Shown here: in pieces, positions 54,031 through 64,000 of the stretch
Layout: each line of letters starts with the position of its first letter
How positions within the stretch are numbered: position 1 is the stretch's first letter
Source of the DNA: Neonectria sp. B-13
Lineage: Eukaryota > Ascomycota > Sordariomycetes > Hypocreales > Nectriaceae
Reading direction: 5' to 3'
DNA: 64,000 nt
NCBI GenBank assembly: GCA_002682825.1
Contig: NOKP01000067.1
Location: forward strand, 4,510 to 68,509
Position numbers and translations under genes: made by a program
The notes under the pieces: model-generated
What the model saw: the letters and a program-made list of their open reading frames with translations, nothing else
Databases searched by the model: none
What the model was told of the DNA's origin: nothing

Positions 54031-55574
54031 AATGGGTAGCTTAGGCCAGACACCGAATGGTCTGATCAGCCTCAAGCAAGACAGCGCTTCATTGAGGCCG
54101 AAAGACCGACTTCCGGAGCTCTTCGCCGAGAATATTGTGGCCAAAGCATTGAGAAATGTGTTAAAACATCTTGACGGCAACGTGAGCTTCTTCCACAATT
54201 CCAATTGCTACCAGATGATGATGCTTATGAAGGCCCCAGAATCCTCCTTCGAGATACCCAGAGATTGTGCCTCAGCATGGACCTGATTACCGGCATTACC
54301 GATTTCACGACATTAGTTTTTGGGCATGCGGTTTCTTTACAGGCTGTATCTACTCTATTCTAGAGCGTCTTATCAGAAATCCAGAGACTATGCGAACAAG
54401 CACAAATGACGGTGCCACGCTAGCCGCTCTACGCTCCCGACTTGAGACACTTGGGGCAGCTTGGCCAGATCCAATTCACGGGGAATCACGTCTCACAAAT
54501 ACGCATGACATGGGTTTCATCATGATGCCTCATATGGGGCCAAGATGGGAGCTCTATCACGACGAAGCGGCAATGCAGAGTATTGTGACGTCGGCGAGGA
54601 ATTTGGCCACACGCTTTAGCCCAGCAGTAGGGGGTATTCGTTCCTGGGATCCTGAGATTTGGTCGCTTGTCTCAAGCGGCAGCGGAGAACCAGACGACTA
54701 TAGTCATCATCGACTCGATGTGTAACCTTGATCTGCTTTTCTATGCAGCCGCACAAACAGGAGATAAGCACCTCGCAAATATAACAGAGACTCATGCTCG
54801 GACGATATTCACGTCTCATCTGCGACGAGAGCCAAAGCAGAATCGAGCATACTACGATGGCCTAATATATAGTAGCTGCCATGTTATCAACTTCTCGTGG
54901 TCAACGGGGGAAGTTCTCCAGAGGCTTACCGCACAAGGATATAATGCAACATCGACATGGTCTCGCGGCCAAGCCTGGACAATTCTAGGTTTTGCGCAAA
55001 CATGCAAATGGACGGGTAAGCCCGAGTTTCTTGACGCAGCTTGTGGCTTAGCGGAATACTTTCTCTTCAAGATGGAAACAGCACCACCGTGCGTTGGGAT
55101 TAACGTGGAGGAACCTGATGGAAACTTCGAAAGATTGGTCGATACGTGCATATCTGGGATTTTGCTACACCGGCAGAAGAGTCTAAATCAACGCTTCGAG
55201 ACACTTCGGCTGGTGTATGCGCAGCCAACGGGTTGCTGATACTGTCACAGACACTGGCATCGATGGACTCCAAGCTGAGCTCAAGGTATCTCGAGGCTGC
55301 ACTCAATATTGTTGAGGACACTATTGCGTATTCGCTATCACAAGACAAGGCGAAGATTGCGGTAGGCAATGATGACCAGCTGACTGGAACTCACACAGTA
55401 GCTGGAAGAACCTTTGAAGCTGTTCTGCAGAATGCCACTTTCTGCAACAACCCAGCAGGGCGCGTTCAAATAAAATATCATGGGATTGTTTATGCGGACT
55501 ACTACTTGATTGAGTTTGGGACTCGCCTATTGCGCATGGGTTGGTTTAAATCAGGTAACAGACGCAACAGTTAG
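54031..55574 (+). pseudogene. GH88 unsaturated glucuronyl hydrolase, three frameshifts
   Basis: The whole family length is represented. In order: LPELFAENIVAKALRNVLKH (start Met at 54031), YRFHDISFWACGFFTGCIYS, THDMGFIMMPHMGPRWELYH, DSMCNLDLLFYAAAQTGDKH, STWSRGQAWTILGFAQTCKW and WDFATPAEESKSTLRDTSAG. The frame changes near 54255, 54675 and 55150, each by one base, with no splice pattern that would explain them. GH88 enzymes remove 4,5-unsaturated uronic acids from glycans after lyase action, often intracellularly. A working copy would fit pectin or exopolysaccharide use together with the GH43 gene at 2.7 kb. Confidence 0.82.
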
Positions 55575-56082
55575 AGATTATTGTCCAGCTATTGTTGGTA
55601 AGAGATTAGATACACCAGTCTCGAGTACTTGGACAAGACTTATTTCATAGGAATAGATTCTCCTGATTAACTATGCACATGACTCATATAGATGTCGTTG
55701 AATACTCTCATTATTTGAACTTTGTAGACGATCCGTCTGCCCCAACACCCTTTGTTCTGATAGAGAAAAGCTGGGTGCCTGTGCAGTTTGTACTAGCTCG
55801 TACTGCTCAAGGTCAACCTATTATCCATCTTTCTAGAGGCCTGTAACCCAGTCATTCAGTTCCAGTGGCTCCTTGGGCTGTCTCACTGCCCAAGCCGCCT
55901 CAGCACGTCTGGATCAGCGAAAGGCCGTTCATGGGCCGGATTAAACTCGTCCCTGTCAACCCCCACATTGTAAGGATGCACCTGGAACGGGGCCCTCCCG
56001 TTCTCCCTCCCAGACGGATTTGTGCCATCTCCATACATGAAGGCTTCAGCCGCGTCGTTCACCTAGATAGCTTTCCCAGATC
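55575..56082. other. Intergenic, nothing recognised
   Basis: No supported gene in this 3' to 3' gap between the GH88 pseudogene and the SDR pseudogene. Confidence 0.35.
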
Positions 56083-56982
56083 TCACGTCCTTAGGTGGGT
56101 AGGGAATGATCCGACTTCATCCAACCCAGAGGTTGATGGATACCCATAGCTCTCAAGTGATAGTTCGTAATTCTTTGCCAAAGATGTGGCTATAATCGAT
56201 TCTTGGGTCCATGCCATTTTGTGCATATGCACCAGCATTTCATGGAATGGCTTGAACCCACTAGTTACGAAGCCGCCTTTCTGAACCTCGTCGAGAATCC
56301 GGGGAACAAATTCCGAGGTCTCGACACCCTGGCCCTCGAACAAGGCGTCTAACTGTTTCTCGAACTGAGGATCGCCGCGGCCCCTGGTTTCTTCTCGGGC
56401 TTCCGTATTGACCATGTCGGGGTACACAGCCGTGACGCCGATGTTGTACAGCTGAAGTGCAACTGCAAGTGATTGACTCAAAGCAATATCTCCTGCCTTG
56501 ACGATGCTGTAGCCCAGCATGTTGGTGGCAAGCAACTGTGGTGGCGTGAGGCCGATGCGACGCCGTGTTGACGACCCAGCCACTCTTGCGAGACTTCATC
56601 TCGGGTAGGAAGACCTGGATGACTCTGATGTAACCACGACACTGACCTCGAAAGATTTGACAATGTCACTGGTCTTTGCATCGAAGATGGAGCCATGCGG
56701 GGCGTAGTAGGCGTTGTTGTAGATGGTGTCGGGGACGCCCGCATCCTGGACGGTCTTTTCGCCCATCTCCTTGACGGAATCATCGTTGGATAAATCGCAC
56801 GCGTAATGTAAGACTTTATAACCCTCCTGAGCGAAATCATTGGCCGCCTGAGATTTAGCTTGTTCCAGGATATCGAAGATCACCACACGCGCACCCCGTC
56901 GAGCAAACTCAAGGGCAACAGCCTTGCCGATACCACGGGCGGCGCCTGTGGTCACGATCAACTGTTCCTTGAAATCTAATAT
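56083..56982 (-). pseudogene. Short-chain dehydrogenase/reductase, broken (module B)
   Basis: A diverged relative of the SDR at 19072-19908: ILDFKEQLIVTTGAARGIGK, DLSNDDSVKEMGEKTVQDAG, YNNAYYAPHGSIFDAKTSDI, then after a 1-nt deletion near 56633 GYIRVIQVFLPEMKSRKSGW, and after another shift near 56560 GLTPPQLLATNMLGYSIVKA with the catalytic Tyr and Lys retained. The expected ATG reads ATA (56982-56980), so the start is also lost. The tail DEVGSFPTHLRT replaces the usual end. Three lesions make it a pseudogene, though the divergence from the module A copy shows that it was an independent gene for a long time. Confidence 0.8.
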
Positions 56983-57486
56983 TCTGGATTGATTTGTTTA
57001 TCGAAACTGAGATAGGAAAATGAAAAGTGGTAACTCCAGGCTCAAGAACAAGCAAACTCTGTGTATGCTCGGAGGTGTTGGATTGAACCAAGGAGATCAT
57101 ATCTTGTGTGCTAAACAGCGAGAAACCCCAACATAATAGGTGTACCAATATGCTACCTGAGTAATGTTTCGACTTGGTATAGACTATAGAACTCAATTTC
57201 CCTGTGGTTCTTCGGGGTGAGGAGGAAGCCTGAAGTTTCCCGGAGTTTCCGGTGGTATCCGAGGTGAGGGGAAGCCTGAATTTTCCTTGAGCTTCCTGCA
57301 GTAGCCCGCGAGGTGCCGTCGCCAAGGTCCCCAAATAGCCGATCAGATGGAGTTAACATCACCTGCTGCTTCGTCGTTTACAAGTAGCACTCACAGTTGA
57401 TATTTCGTCGCTAGCAGCACTCGAAGGACCGTCGACTACTTTTCTTACAATTCTCCCGTTACCACAAACTTCCAGCACACGCAAGT
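56983..57486. promoter_or_regulatory. Divergent promoter of SDR relic and EthD gene
   Basis: Near 57220-57290 two related words (GGTGAGGAGGAAGCCTGAA and GGTGAGGGGAAGCCTGAAT, each followed by TTTCC and a GCTTCC or GGAGTTTCC block) form an imperfect 45-bp tandem duplication. No GGGGCCGA octamer. No clear TATA box. Confidence 0.4.
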
Positions 57487-58506
57487 ATGCCCTCCGAGTG
57501 GCATAAGTTCTACATTATCTGTGCCGCTGGGGGTTCAACCCCTACGGTCGAAGATCTTTTCTACCATTGGGCTGTCATTCACCCGACCCTGATGCTCGCG
57601 ACCCGGTCTCCCATTGAGAACTTCCAGCGCTACAGCCAGAATTATGCCAATCCAGATGTCCCCGACGAGGTTCGCTTGATACGGGGACACCCAACGACGC
57701 GTTATAGGATCTTCTCGGACCATTGGACCAACTCATGGAAAAACACTGAGCAAGCAGTTGAAGATCCCAGTCATTTAAAACGTCTCGGGAGGCATAAGTT
57801 TGGTGATCTGTCCACCGTCCAGTGTTTTTTCGGCCAGGGAGGACCTGTATATCGATCACCCGACTTCAACCATCCTGCGGCATTGACGATCGGGCACTTG
57901 CTCGGGCTGCCAGAGAATGTCCCGAGAAAGGAAGTCATTGCGCGCCTCGAGGAGCACAAGGCTTTGGTGCTCTCCAGGCTTAGAGAGTTCAACCGAGGCG
58001 TCAAGTTCACTGTCGACATCTGTGATGACGACTTGGTGGATCAAATAAAGGCAAGCCCTTTGAACTCGTTCCCGTGGAAGACTCATTTTGCAGTTGAGCT
58101 GTTTCAGTTTAGCTCCAAGCATGATGGTTTTGAATTCACCGAACGCCACAAGGACGAGTTCCATGCTTCGTACGCGTCTCTGGTCAACCTCGAGACAAGC
58201 CACAGCGTGTATGCTATGGAGCGCATCGTGTTCGATTTCACTGATGAAAGTCGGTCATTTCCCTTCTCTGCCCTGGTTTCATCACTTTGCTAATGTGTTT
58301 TAGACCCCTCGACAAAGACGCCTCGACCAGTCGTCTTCACGGATAAGAATTCATGCGAGTACAAGGTTCAGCACAACGACTGGGAATGCTTTCTGCCTGT
58401 ATTTGATTTGCTAGATGACACTCCGTGGGCTTCTTTCAAGACAAACAAGGAACGAGAGGTGGCGGCGCCTGCCAAGGCTCTCGATCCTTATGCGGAATGG
58501 GAGTGA
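57487..58506 (+). CDS. EthD-domain (dimeric alpha/beta-barrel) protein
   Basis: Two exons (57487-58249 and 58304-58506) join to 321 aa through an intron with a GCTAAT branch-like site. Two EthD/ABM-like units can be traced: residues 5-130 (WHKFYIICAAGGSTPTVEDL, with HWAVIHP and a later RYRIFSDHW strand) and residues about 190-310 (FTVDICDDDLVDQI to the final YAMERIVFDF and WECFLPVFDLLDDTPW). Such small barrels act as decarboxylases, cyclases, dehydratases or monooxygenases in fungal aromatic metabolism. The substrate here is unknown. It lies divergent to the SDR relic and convergent with the regulator gene. The same kind of domain is fused to the CocE hydrolase in module A. Confidence 0.78.
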
Positions 58507-58848
58507 CCTGTGGAATGTTCGATGTAATAATTCTTTTGGAATTCTAGTATAGTATGGTGCCGTCAGAAGAACTCTTGCAAGGGTAGTCTTACTAGAATAC
58601 TGTCGAAACTATAGCAGTTTTCAGGCTGTAACAACCCCATGCATACTATGCTTCACTATGAATGCTGTAGCTCAATCTCTATATCGCCTGAGGTAATCTT
58701 AGGTTATACTAACCCGAGCCTAGTCTATGAAGTTTAAATCAACAGTCAGGCGAGGGTCTTATGCGGTTCATTAGCTAATATCATGCTTCACAATGAACAG
58801 TTAAATGAGCGTTGATTATCGTAGGGTACGATTCACTAACTTATATGT
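58507..58848. other. Convergent 3' region, nothing recognised
   Basis: The space between the ends of the EthD and regulator genes. AT-rich, without open frames or obvious repeats. Confidence 0.35.
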
Positions 58849-61400
58849 TTACATATACATATTTATGGGAAAATTTGGGACACCCTCACCGAAACATTGG
58901 TAGCCTTGCGCTACACCTTGAACAAACTGCATAAGGAATGGACTGCTGGGCGAGTTTTCTGCCGTTTCCCTTCCCAGTTCACTAAAGTCACCCAAGTTGG
59001 GTCCACACAGGCCTGCCCAAGCTTCTGCTCTCCCCTGGTCCATATCTGCAGGTACAGATAGATGTGTTGGCTGACCTAAAGAGTTTAGATCTTGCGTCGC
59101 AAACCTCGAATGTCGCGTGGAGAGCATCACTCTCTGGCGTAGATTGCTGACGCAGTCGCTTAGTAAGGTTGCGTATTGAGCCACTAGATGTAGCTCGTCA
59201 GGTTTGGCTTGGTTCAATGCAGCAATGACCTTTTCAAGAATATCCAAGGAAGCGTCGAGCTTAGCTCTGTTGATATCAAGCGCCAGTGACTTTGCTAATA
59301 GTGCAGCCGCAATCGTCACCCGTATGAATAAGTTTACTGGAGCGTACGTAAGGGCACGCCTCTCTGCAAGCCTTAGAACTAGGTTCAGTATCTCAAGGCA
59401 GCCGTCGACAACAGCCTGGATGCTGCTATGATGCCTGGCAGTCATGTAGAATAGGCTATAGTCTGCACCAGTCCCAGAGGAGGCTGCCGTGCGCTCGGTG
59501 ACAGCCTCTAAACTTAATGAGTTCAAAAGTATGCTGGCGCTTTGGAACTCCGCTATTAGGACGTCGTGAAAGGGAGCCGCTACTTCTGGACGGCCCATAT
59601 CATCAGTACCTATGGCAGGATAGGGTTTCAGCTCTAGTGTATAACTTACGATGATTTTTGAGATATTTTGTCTCCCATGTTTCAAGCACAAGCTGGAAAT
59701 GCTCGACCAGCCACGAGTATTGACCGGTCCGTAGCATCTCGCGCGTGGCGGCGCGGGACGGGAAAAGAACGCTGCAGATTGCCCTCGAGATTGTTGCGAG
59801 CTCTGCTCGGGCAACCATGGAGAAAACCCAACCACGTTCTTCATCCCCAAATAATGCTGCTGACGTGTCGACAGGCATGGCAATCACTCGCCTGACACCT
59901 TGGGGGATCATAGACTTTGATCCTGTTCTTAGAGAAAGCTGTTCTCCGTACACGTAGAGCAGGGTTGCCGTTGCCCTGCGCCGCCGAAGCTGATGAGCTT
60001 CGTATGCTCCCACACCCTTCGGCCAAGTTCCATCCTCGTTGCAGAGGATGCCCAACTCGTTAGCGAGAGCCACGGTACAATTCAGAACCATCAAGGACAT
60101 TCTATCAGATTGCCTAGTCTTGCTGGTGACGTTGTGGAGCAATCTCTCTTTGATCGTCTGGTTGTCAGCACCATATTGACCTTGAGGTCTATCAGCTGAA
60201 ACGGGGAATTCTGTGTCCCAGAATTTGGATGTTGACGGCATAAAGAGTGAGATAGGATGCCACTCGAGCAGCAGCAGAAGGGCTTGAACGGAGCCAAGAG
60301 TCCTCAGTTTGATGCCGGAAAAGCTTTCTTGTCCAAGCATGACTTGCAAAAGGAGGGCCTGACAAAATTCCCATAGGCGCTGGTGAACAAGGTAGCCCGT
60401 AGGCTGTACATCGGACCCAGGCAGGGTAGGATATCGCGAGGACAGGGTAAGAATCATACAACAGAGGAATGGTTCGTGCAGGATTAGATGGCTATGTTTT
60501 GCGTGATCCGCATAATAATTGTCGAGGACGTGAGAGAGAGGTAACATATTCATGGAGAAGCTGTAGTCTTTCTTAGCTTTCTTCTTGATACTGATGTGAT
60601 TGTGAGTACGATCTCAGAGATGGGCACGCACGAGTCAACTAAAGTTGCGGCTGTTTCAGCCGTCATCCACCCCATCCTTACAAATCGGCAAGCTTCCCAC
60701 GCCCGCAAGACATCTGCGGAGAGTATCGGGGCCATGTCAGAAGGGCTTAGCCGCTGTGAAGGAGGGCCTGGGAGGGAGTTGGCGTTGGTAGAGGTTTCGA
60801 GGGTCTCCTGTTCCGGAGGATGATTATTTAGGCTGTTCGTCGTCCTTGGCAGAGGGCTGCGAGTATTTTTCTCGGTTATTTGACGGCGGGCTGCGGCGCA
60901 AAGAAGATGGATGGCGTCGGTCCCGTTGTGAAGGACCCCCTGGAATATTGGGTCACCCAGTTCATCAGTCGTCTGGCGAACACTCGACTGAGAAGTCACG
61001 CTGTCTCGATCAAGATGTGTAGACGATTCTGGGGGGCACAAGGAACCAGGGGAAAGAGGAGCCTCATGCTCTGTTGCGTGGCGAGAGTGCGAAGTAGTTG
61101 CTCTTTGGTTTCGAGATGCTGGGCGGACGACACGTTAGCCAATGACGAATTCCTGCTGAGTCACTCTGTAGTAGAGCGCCAAGGCCCACAGACCGTCAAC
61201 TTACGTTTTGGACCAAACCGCTCAGCCGGAAAGGTGCAGCATCGCATCTCCCGGCGACACCTCGTGCAGGGCTGGCCGGCGGAGTACTCTTCTGGCAGGA
61301 TCACGCATTTCGTCTTCTTCTTTCTGCAATGTATGCAAGCTGGTGCGAACACGTTCTTGAGAGGCTGGTACATTGAGATACAATGAGCTGGGGCTTTCAC
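58849..61400 (-). CDS. Zn2Cys6 transcription factor (ARO80/Leu3-like organisation)
   Basis: Four exons (61400-61205, 61118-60632, 60560-59650, 59609-58849) join in frame to 784 aa. Met10 (61373) is an equally possible start. The zinc cluster uses Cys22, Cys25, Cys32, Cys45, Cys48 and Cys54, with the long 12-residue central loop of the Leu3/ARO80 type (CIHCRKKKTKC...CTRC). The middle domain carries SMNMLPLSHVLDNYYADHAK, FLCCMILTLSSRYPTLPG and RRATATLLYVYGEQLSLRTG, typical of regulators of amino-acid and aromatic catabolism. No lesions were found. Placed between the EthD and CocE genes, it is the likely regulator of module B. Confidence 0.87.
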
Positions 61401-61978
61401 TGACCTTTGTATGCCCGATGATATGTCTGAGGCTGGGGATTAACCCTGAGATGACTAGAGCTATCCACGGAGCCGGTGTCGAAATTCATGCTCAACTCTT
61501 ACTGGATACTGTGCCGCTGTAAGGTCCCTTATAAGACTCCCAATGACAGTAGATAACCCGTGGTAGCTGCTCTTGTTGACATTGGTTTGAGTCCTGGTAA
61601 ATCTCATATGGGCTCTGGATCGTGATGCAAACCTCTTTTTGATGGTCGGGGTCTCGGCAACTCGCGGAAGGCGGGGATTGCGGGGAAGACTATTACTCCG
61701 CGGACTGCGGAGCCGAGGAGTGGAGTGCGTCAGCCCAGAGACGCTACTACCGGTACTAAAAGGCCATTGGTAAAGTAATCAAGACTCCTTTTAAGTGTTG
61801 TCTACCGCAGTCGAGGTTCTGCGCATGTAAGGCGTAGATATCTATGTATGACGATGCATCAAGGACTGAGTGAACCTGGCTCACTTGGACTTACGGAATG
61901 TGTATAATGTGAAAACGCCTGTAGAAACACTCATCTAATACTGTCGACACTTTATATTGCTCTTGGAAAGATACCGAC
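61401..61978. other. Promoter of the Zn2Cys6 regulator and 3' flank of CocE
   Basis: A GC-rich patch at 61665-61735 contains GGCGGGGATTGCGGGG and CTCCGCGGACTGCGGAGCCGAGGAG with CGG/CCG pairs. CGGAGCCGA there differs at one base from the module A octamer. No open frame is supported. Confidence 0.35.
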
Positions 61979-63868
61979 TTATAATTGGTCTCCGATTATT
62001 GGGAGTAGCAAGTGACTGTCGTATTTATCCCCGAACCAGACCCTCACCTGGCCAAAGCTGTGACTATTCGGAGCCCTGCTGGTCATGGGTGCATCATCTT
62101 CGAAGAACGAGCGGCCTTGTACTACCAGCCGCAACGTCTCTCCCGCCTCCCAAATGGTGCTTCCAGGCCAAATCTCGACATCAACCTCGGCAATGTCACT
62201 CTGTTGCAGGTATTGGCGCCTTTGATGGGTATGTACCGGCCGTCCAGGCCGGCTTTGGGCCTCGTCCTTCTCCCGGTGCGACACGCGCAGCCAGCCATGC
62301 ATGGCAGAAGCCTCGACAACTTGCGATGCATTGTACCATAGTACCTGCTGGACGTTTTGACGTAATTTCTGTACAGCCACATATAGATCGGCGTCCGGGT
62401 AGTCGATGGCCTGAACGAACAGCTTGAGTGAGCTGTTACCCGTGATTTCCGTCTTGCGAGTGAACGTATGACTCCACTGCACCGAGGAGTCTCTGAGATG
62501 GCTAGTGAATGACACATACGATGATTCTGTCGTTGTGCTAGCCGAGCCAACCTGCAGTCTCCCGTCGCCGTTAAGTGCGAAAGGCGTCAAGTGCGAGGCA
62601 GCAGGAGGCCAGAACTTGTCGAAACGTGTTGCAGAATTATCCAGGTCGACCCGCACGTTCAACTCGACAGGCTGCCATTGATCAACTTCCGTGGGCAGAT
62701 CTTTTAGGATCCGATCCCAGAAGGCCTTTTGCCGCTTTTGCCCTTCCTTGGAGTAATAGGCTTCCCATTCTCGGTGGTTCTGAGTTCCAGAATGTTAGCA
62801 GTGCGTGAACTTCATGCGCTGGCCAGCTCGCAACTCACATGTACCCAGAGATACTTGTTCTTGGAACTAAGGGCATTCCACGCGCCAATGGTCCCCCGGA
62901 AATAGAGCGCAAGCGATGACCAGCCAGTTACCGAGAACGCCGGCACACCTATCTTGGACCAGTCCACCACTTTGGAAGCCCACAGCGGTGTAAACAAAGG
63001 CTGCTCCAAGGGCATCACGGCGGCATCTTCGTTGGTGCCCAGGCCATTACCTGTCAAGGCCATCCAGAAGTGCTGGAATGGGACGGAGGGGATGCCCCCA
63101 ACTACGTTCACCTCGCGGTAGATGTCAGACATGCCTTCCCACGGCATGATTGCAGTGAGATGAGGCGGCTTCAACGCGGCAACTTGGTAAGCCGACATTG
63201 CAAAGTAGGACACCGCACCCCATCCAACCTTGCCGGTATTCCTGGAAGAAATAAAACTTTTTAGCTCTTCTCCTAAAAGGTGCCACCAAGTGGTACGGAA
63301 TAAATGGGCTTACCAGGGTTGCTGAGCAATCCATTCAACAATGTCGTACCCATCACGCCCTTCCTCTGGGGAAAAGTAGTAGGCGGTCTCTCCCTCGCTC
63401 CACCAGGTTCCGCGAGCATCAACCAAAACAAGCGAGTATTGATACTGGGCGCACCAAACAAAGGGATCAGGCAGTTCCCACAAGGTATAGTCGCTAAGAG
63501 ACTCAAAATCTACCCCCATATTCTGGAATAGTTTGATGGGAATGCCGCCATGCTTGCCAAACGGGGAAAATAGGACCAGTGTTGGTGTTTTCCTGGCGAT
63601 CTCGTCTATGGGGCGAAACACATTTGCATACAGCTTGACTCCATCGCGCATTGGAATGGCGACATCATTTTCGAGAATTGTCTTGCCGTCTTCCAGTATT
63701 CTCGTTTCGTGTTTAAGCGGTGGCACCGGGACCATGGGGGGCAGCACCTTAACAATTACGGTTATGAGTATGTTTGGACCTGAGGAACGGCAGACAAGCT
63801 TAGGGTACCTTGGTTGGGTGCACTCCACGCCGAAGCGGCGGGCTAAAGCTCAATTTGTGAATATTCAT
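61979..63868 (-). CDS. CocE/NonD-family hydrolase (module B)
   Basis: Four exons (63868-63809, 63747-63314, 63241-62839, 62779-61979) join in frame to 565 aa. Alpha/beta hydrolase of the X-Pro dipeptidyl-peptidase/CocE class: ENDVAIPMRDGVKLYANVFR, VLVDARGTWWSEG (oxyanion region), nucleophile Ser176 in WGAVSYFAMSAY, MPWEGMSDIYRE, cap segment GVPAFSVTGWSS, and the C-terminal jelly-roll ending KYDSHLLLPIIG. Members hydrolyse esters or amides of small acyl substrates. Unlike the module A protein it ends after the jelly-roll, without EthD domains. The start exon (20 codons) is short but in frame with a GTACCC donor and TTAAG acceptor, so the N terminus is the least certain part. Confidence 0.87.
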
Positions 63869-64000
63869 GGTAGTTAAGCGACGTGTCGTCGAGCCACAGG
63901 AGGTTGAGTGGGTCTGTCAAGTGCTTGAATGTAAGTAATACAGCTTGTACTCCCGAAAAACAAAGATAAGACACAAGTCCGGCCTGTAATAGAAAAGTAA
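63869..64000. other. Window edge, upstream of the CocE gene
   Basis: 132 bp of promoter sequence. Nothing specific is seen. Confidence 0.3.

Noticed and set aside
1..64000. CRISPR arrays, rRNA or tRNA genes, prokaryotic operons or riboswitches.
   Set aside because: None seen. The intron structure and gene families are fungal, and no cloverleaf with A/B boxes stood out, though a tRNA scan was not possible by eye.

Overview
The window is nuclear DNA of a filamentous ascomycete (Pezizomycotina). Most genes carry short spliceosomal introns. The proteins include fungal Zn(II)2Cys6 regulators with a fungal-specific activator domain, a 2EXR-type relic, a DUF3435 tyrosine-recombinase relic and a Fot1/Pot2-like pogo transposon. 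Many hAT and LTR remnants are present, and some carry TAG/TAA codons where CAG, CAA or TGG is expected, as repeat-induced point mutation (RIP) would leave. Genus cannot be fixed from the sequence alone.

Layout. 1-8.2 kb: hAT debris, an intact secreted GH43 arabinanase, a tandem repeat, a zinc-type alcohol dehydrogenase/enoyl reductase (MDR) gene that has lost its first exon beside a hAT relic, and a small RING-finger gene. 8.8-23.8 kb (module A): a compact accessory gene cluster made of an FAD monooxygenase, a divergent P450, a regulator with two C2H2 fingers plus a Zn2Cys6 cluster, an MBL-fold hydrolase, a 2EXR relic, an SDR, and a divergent 820-aa fusion of a CocE/NonD hydrolase with EthD-like domains. 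24.4-30 kb: the pogo element, hAT and LTR debris, an NmrA-like relic, a solo LTR and a MITE-like element. 30.6-31.9 kb: a second MDR gene with two frameshifts. 34.4-45.7 kb: a DUF3435 relic interrupted by a solo LTR, an intact PD-(D/E)XK nuclease-like gene, and a nested, RIP-damaged hAT. 45.8-49.6 kb: an SDR and a collapsed Zn2Cys6 regulator/sugar-transporter remnant. 49.9-53.9 kb: relics of a repeat-associated helicase-linked family. 54.0-55.6 kb: a GH88 pseudogene. 56.1-63.9 kb (module B): a broken SDR, a free-standing EthD protein, an intact Zn2Cys6 regulator and an intact CocE/NonD hydrolase.

How it fits together. Module A has no polyketide or peptide synthase in view. It looks like an oxidative/hydrolytic catabolic set, or the tailoring part of a metabolite cluster. 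Three of its intergenic regions share the octamer TCGGCCCC/GGGGCCGA, as a perfect inverted repeat with an 8-nt spacer between the monooxygenase and P450, as a contiguous tandem array between the SDR and the fusion gene, and singly upstream of the MBL gene. This suggests one regulator, plausibly the encoded C2H2-Zn2Cys6 protein. Module B repeats the SDR, CocE and EthD components of module A, with CocE and EthD as separate genes. The fusion in module A therefore links the two activities functionally.
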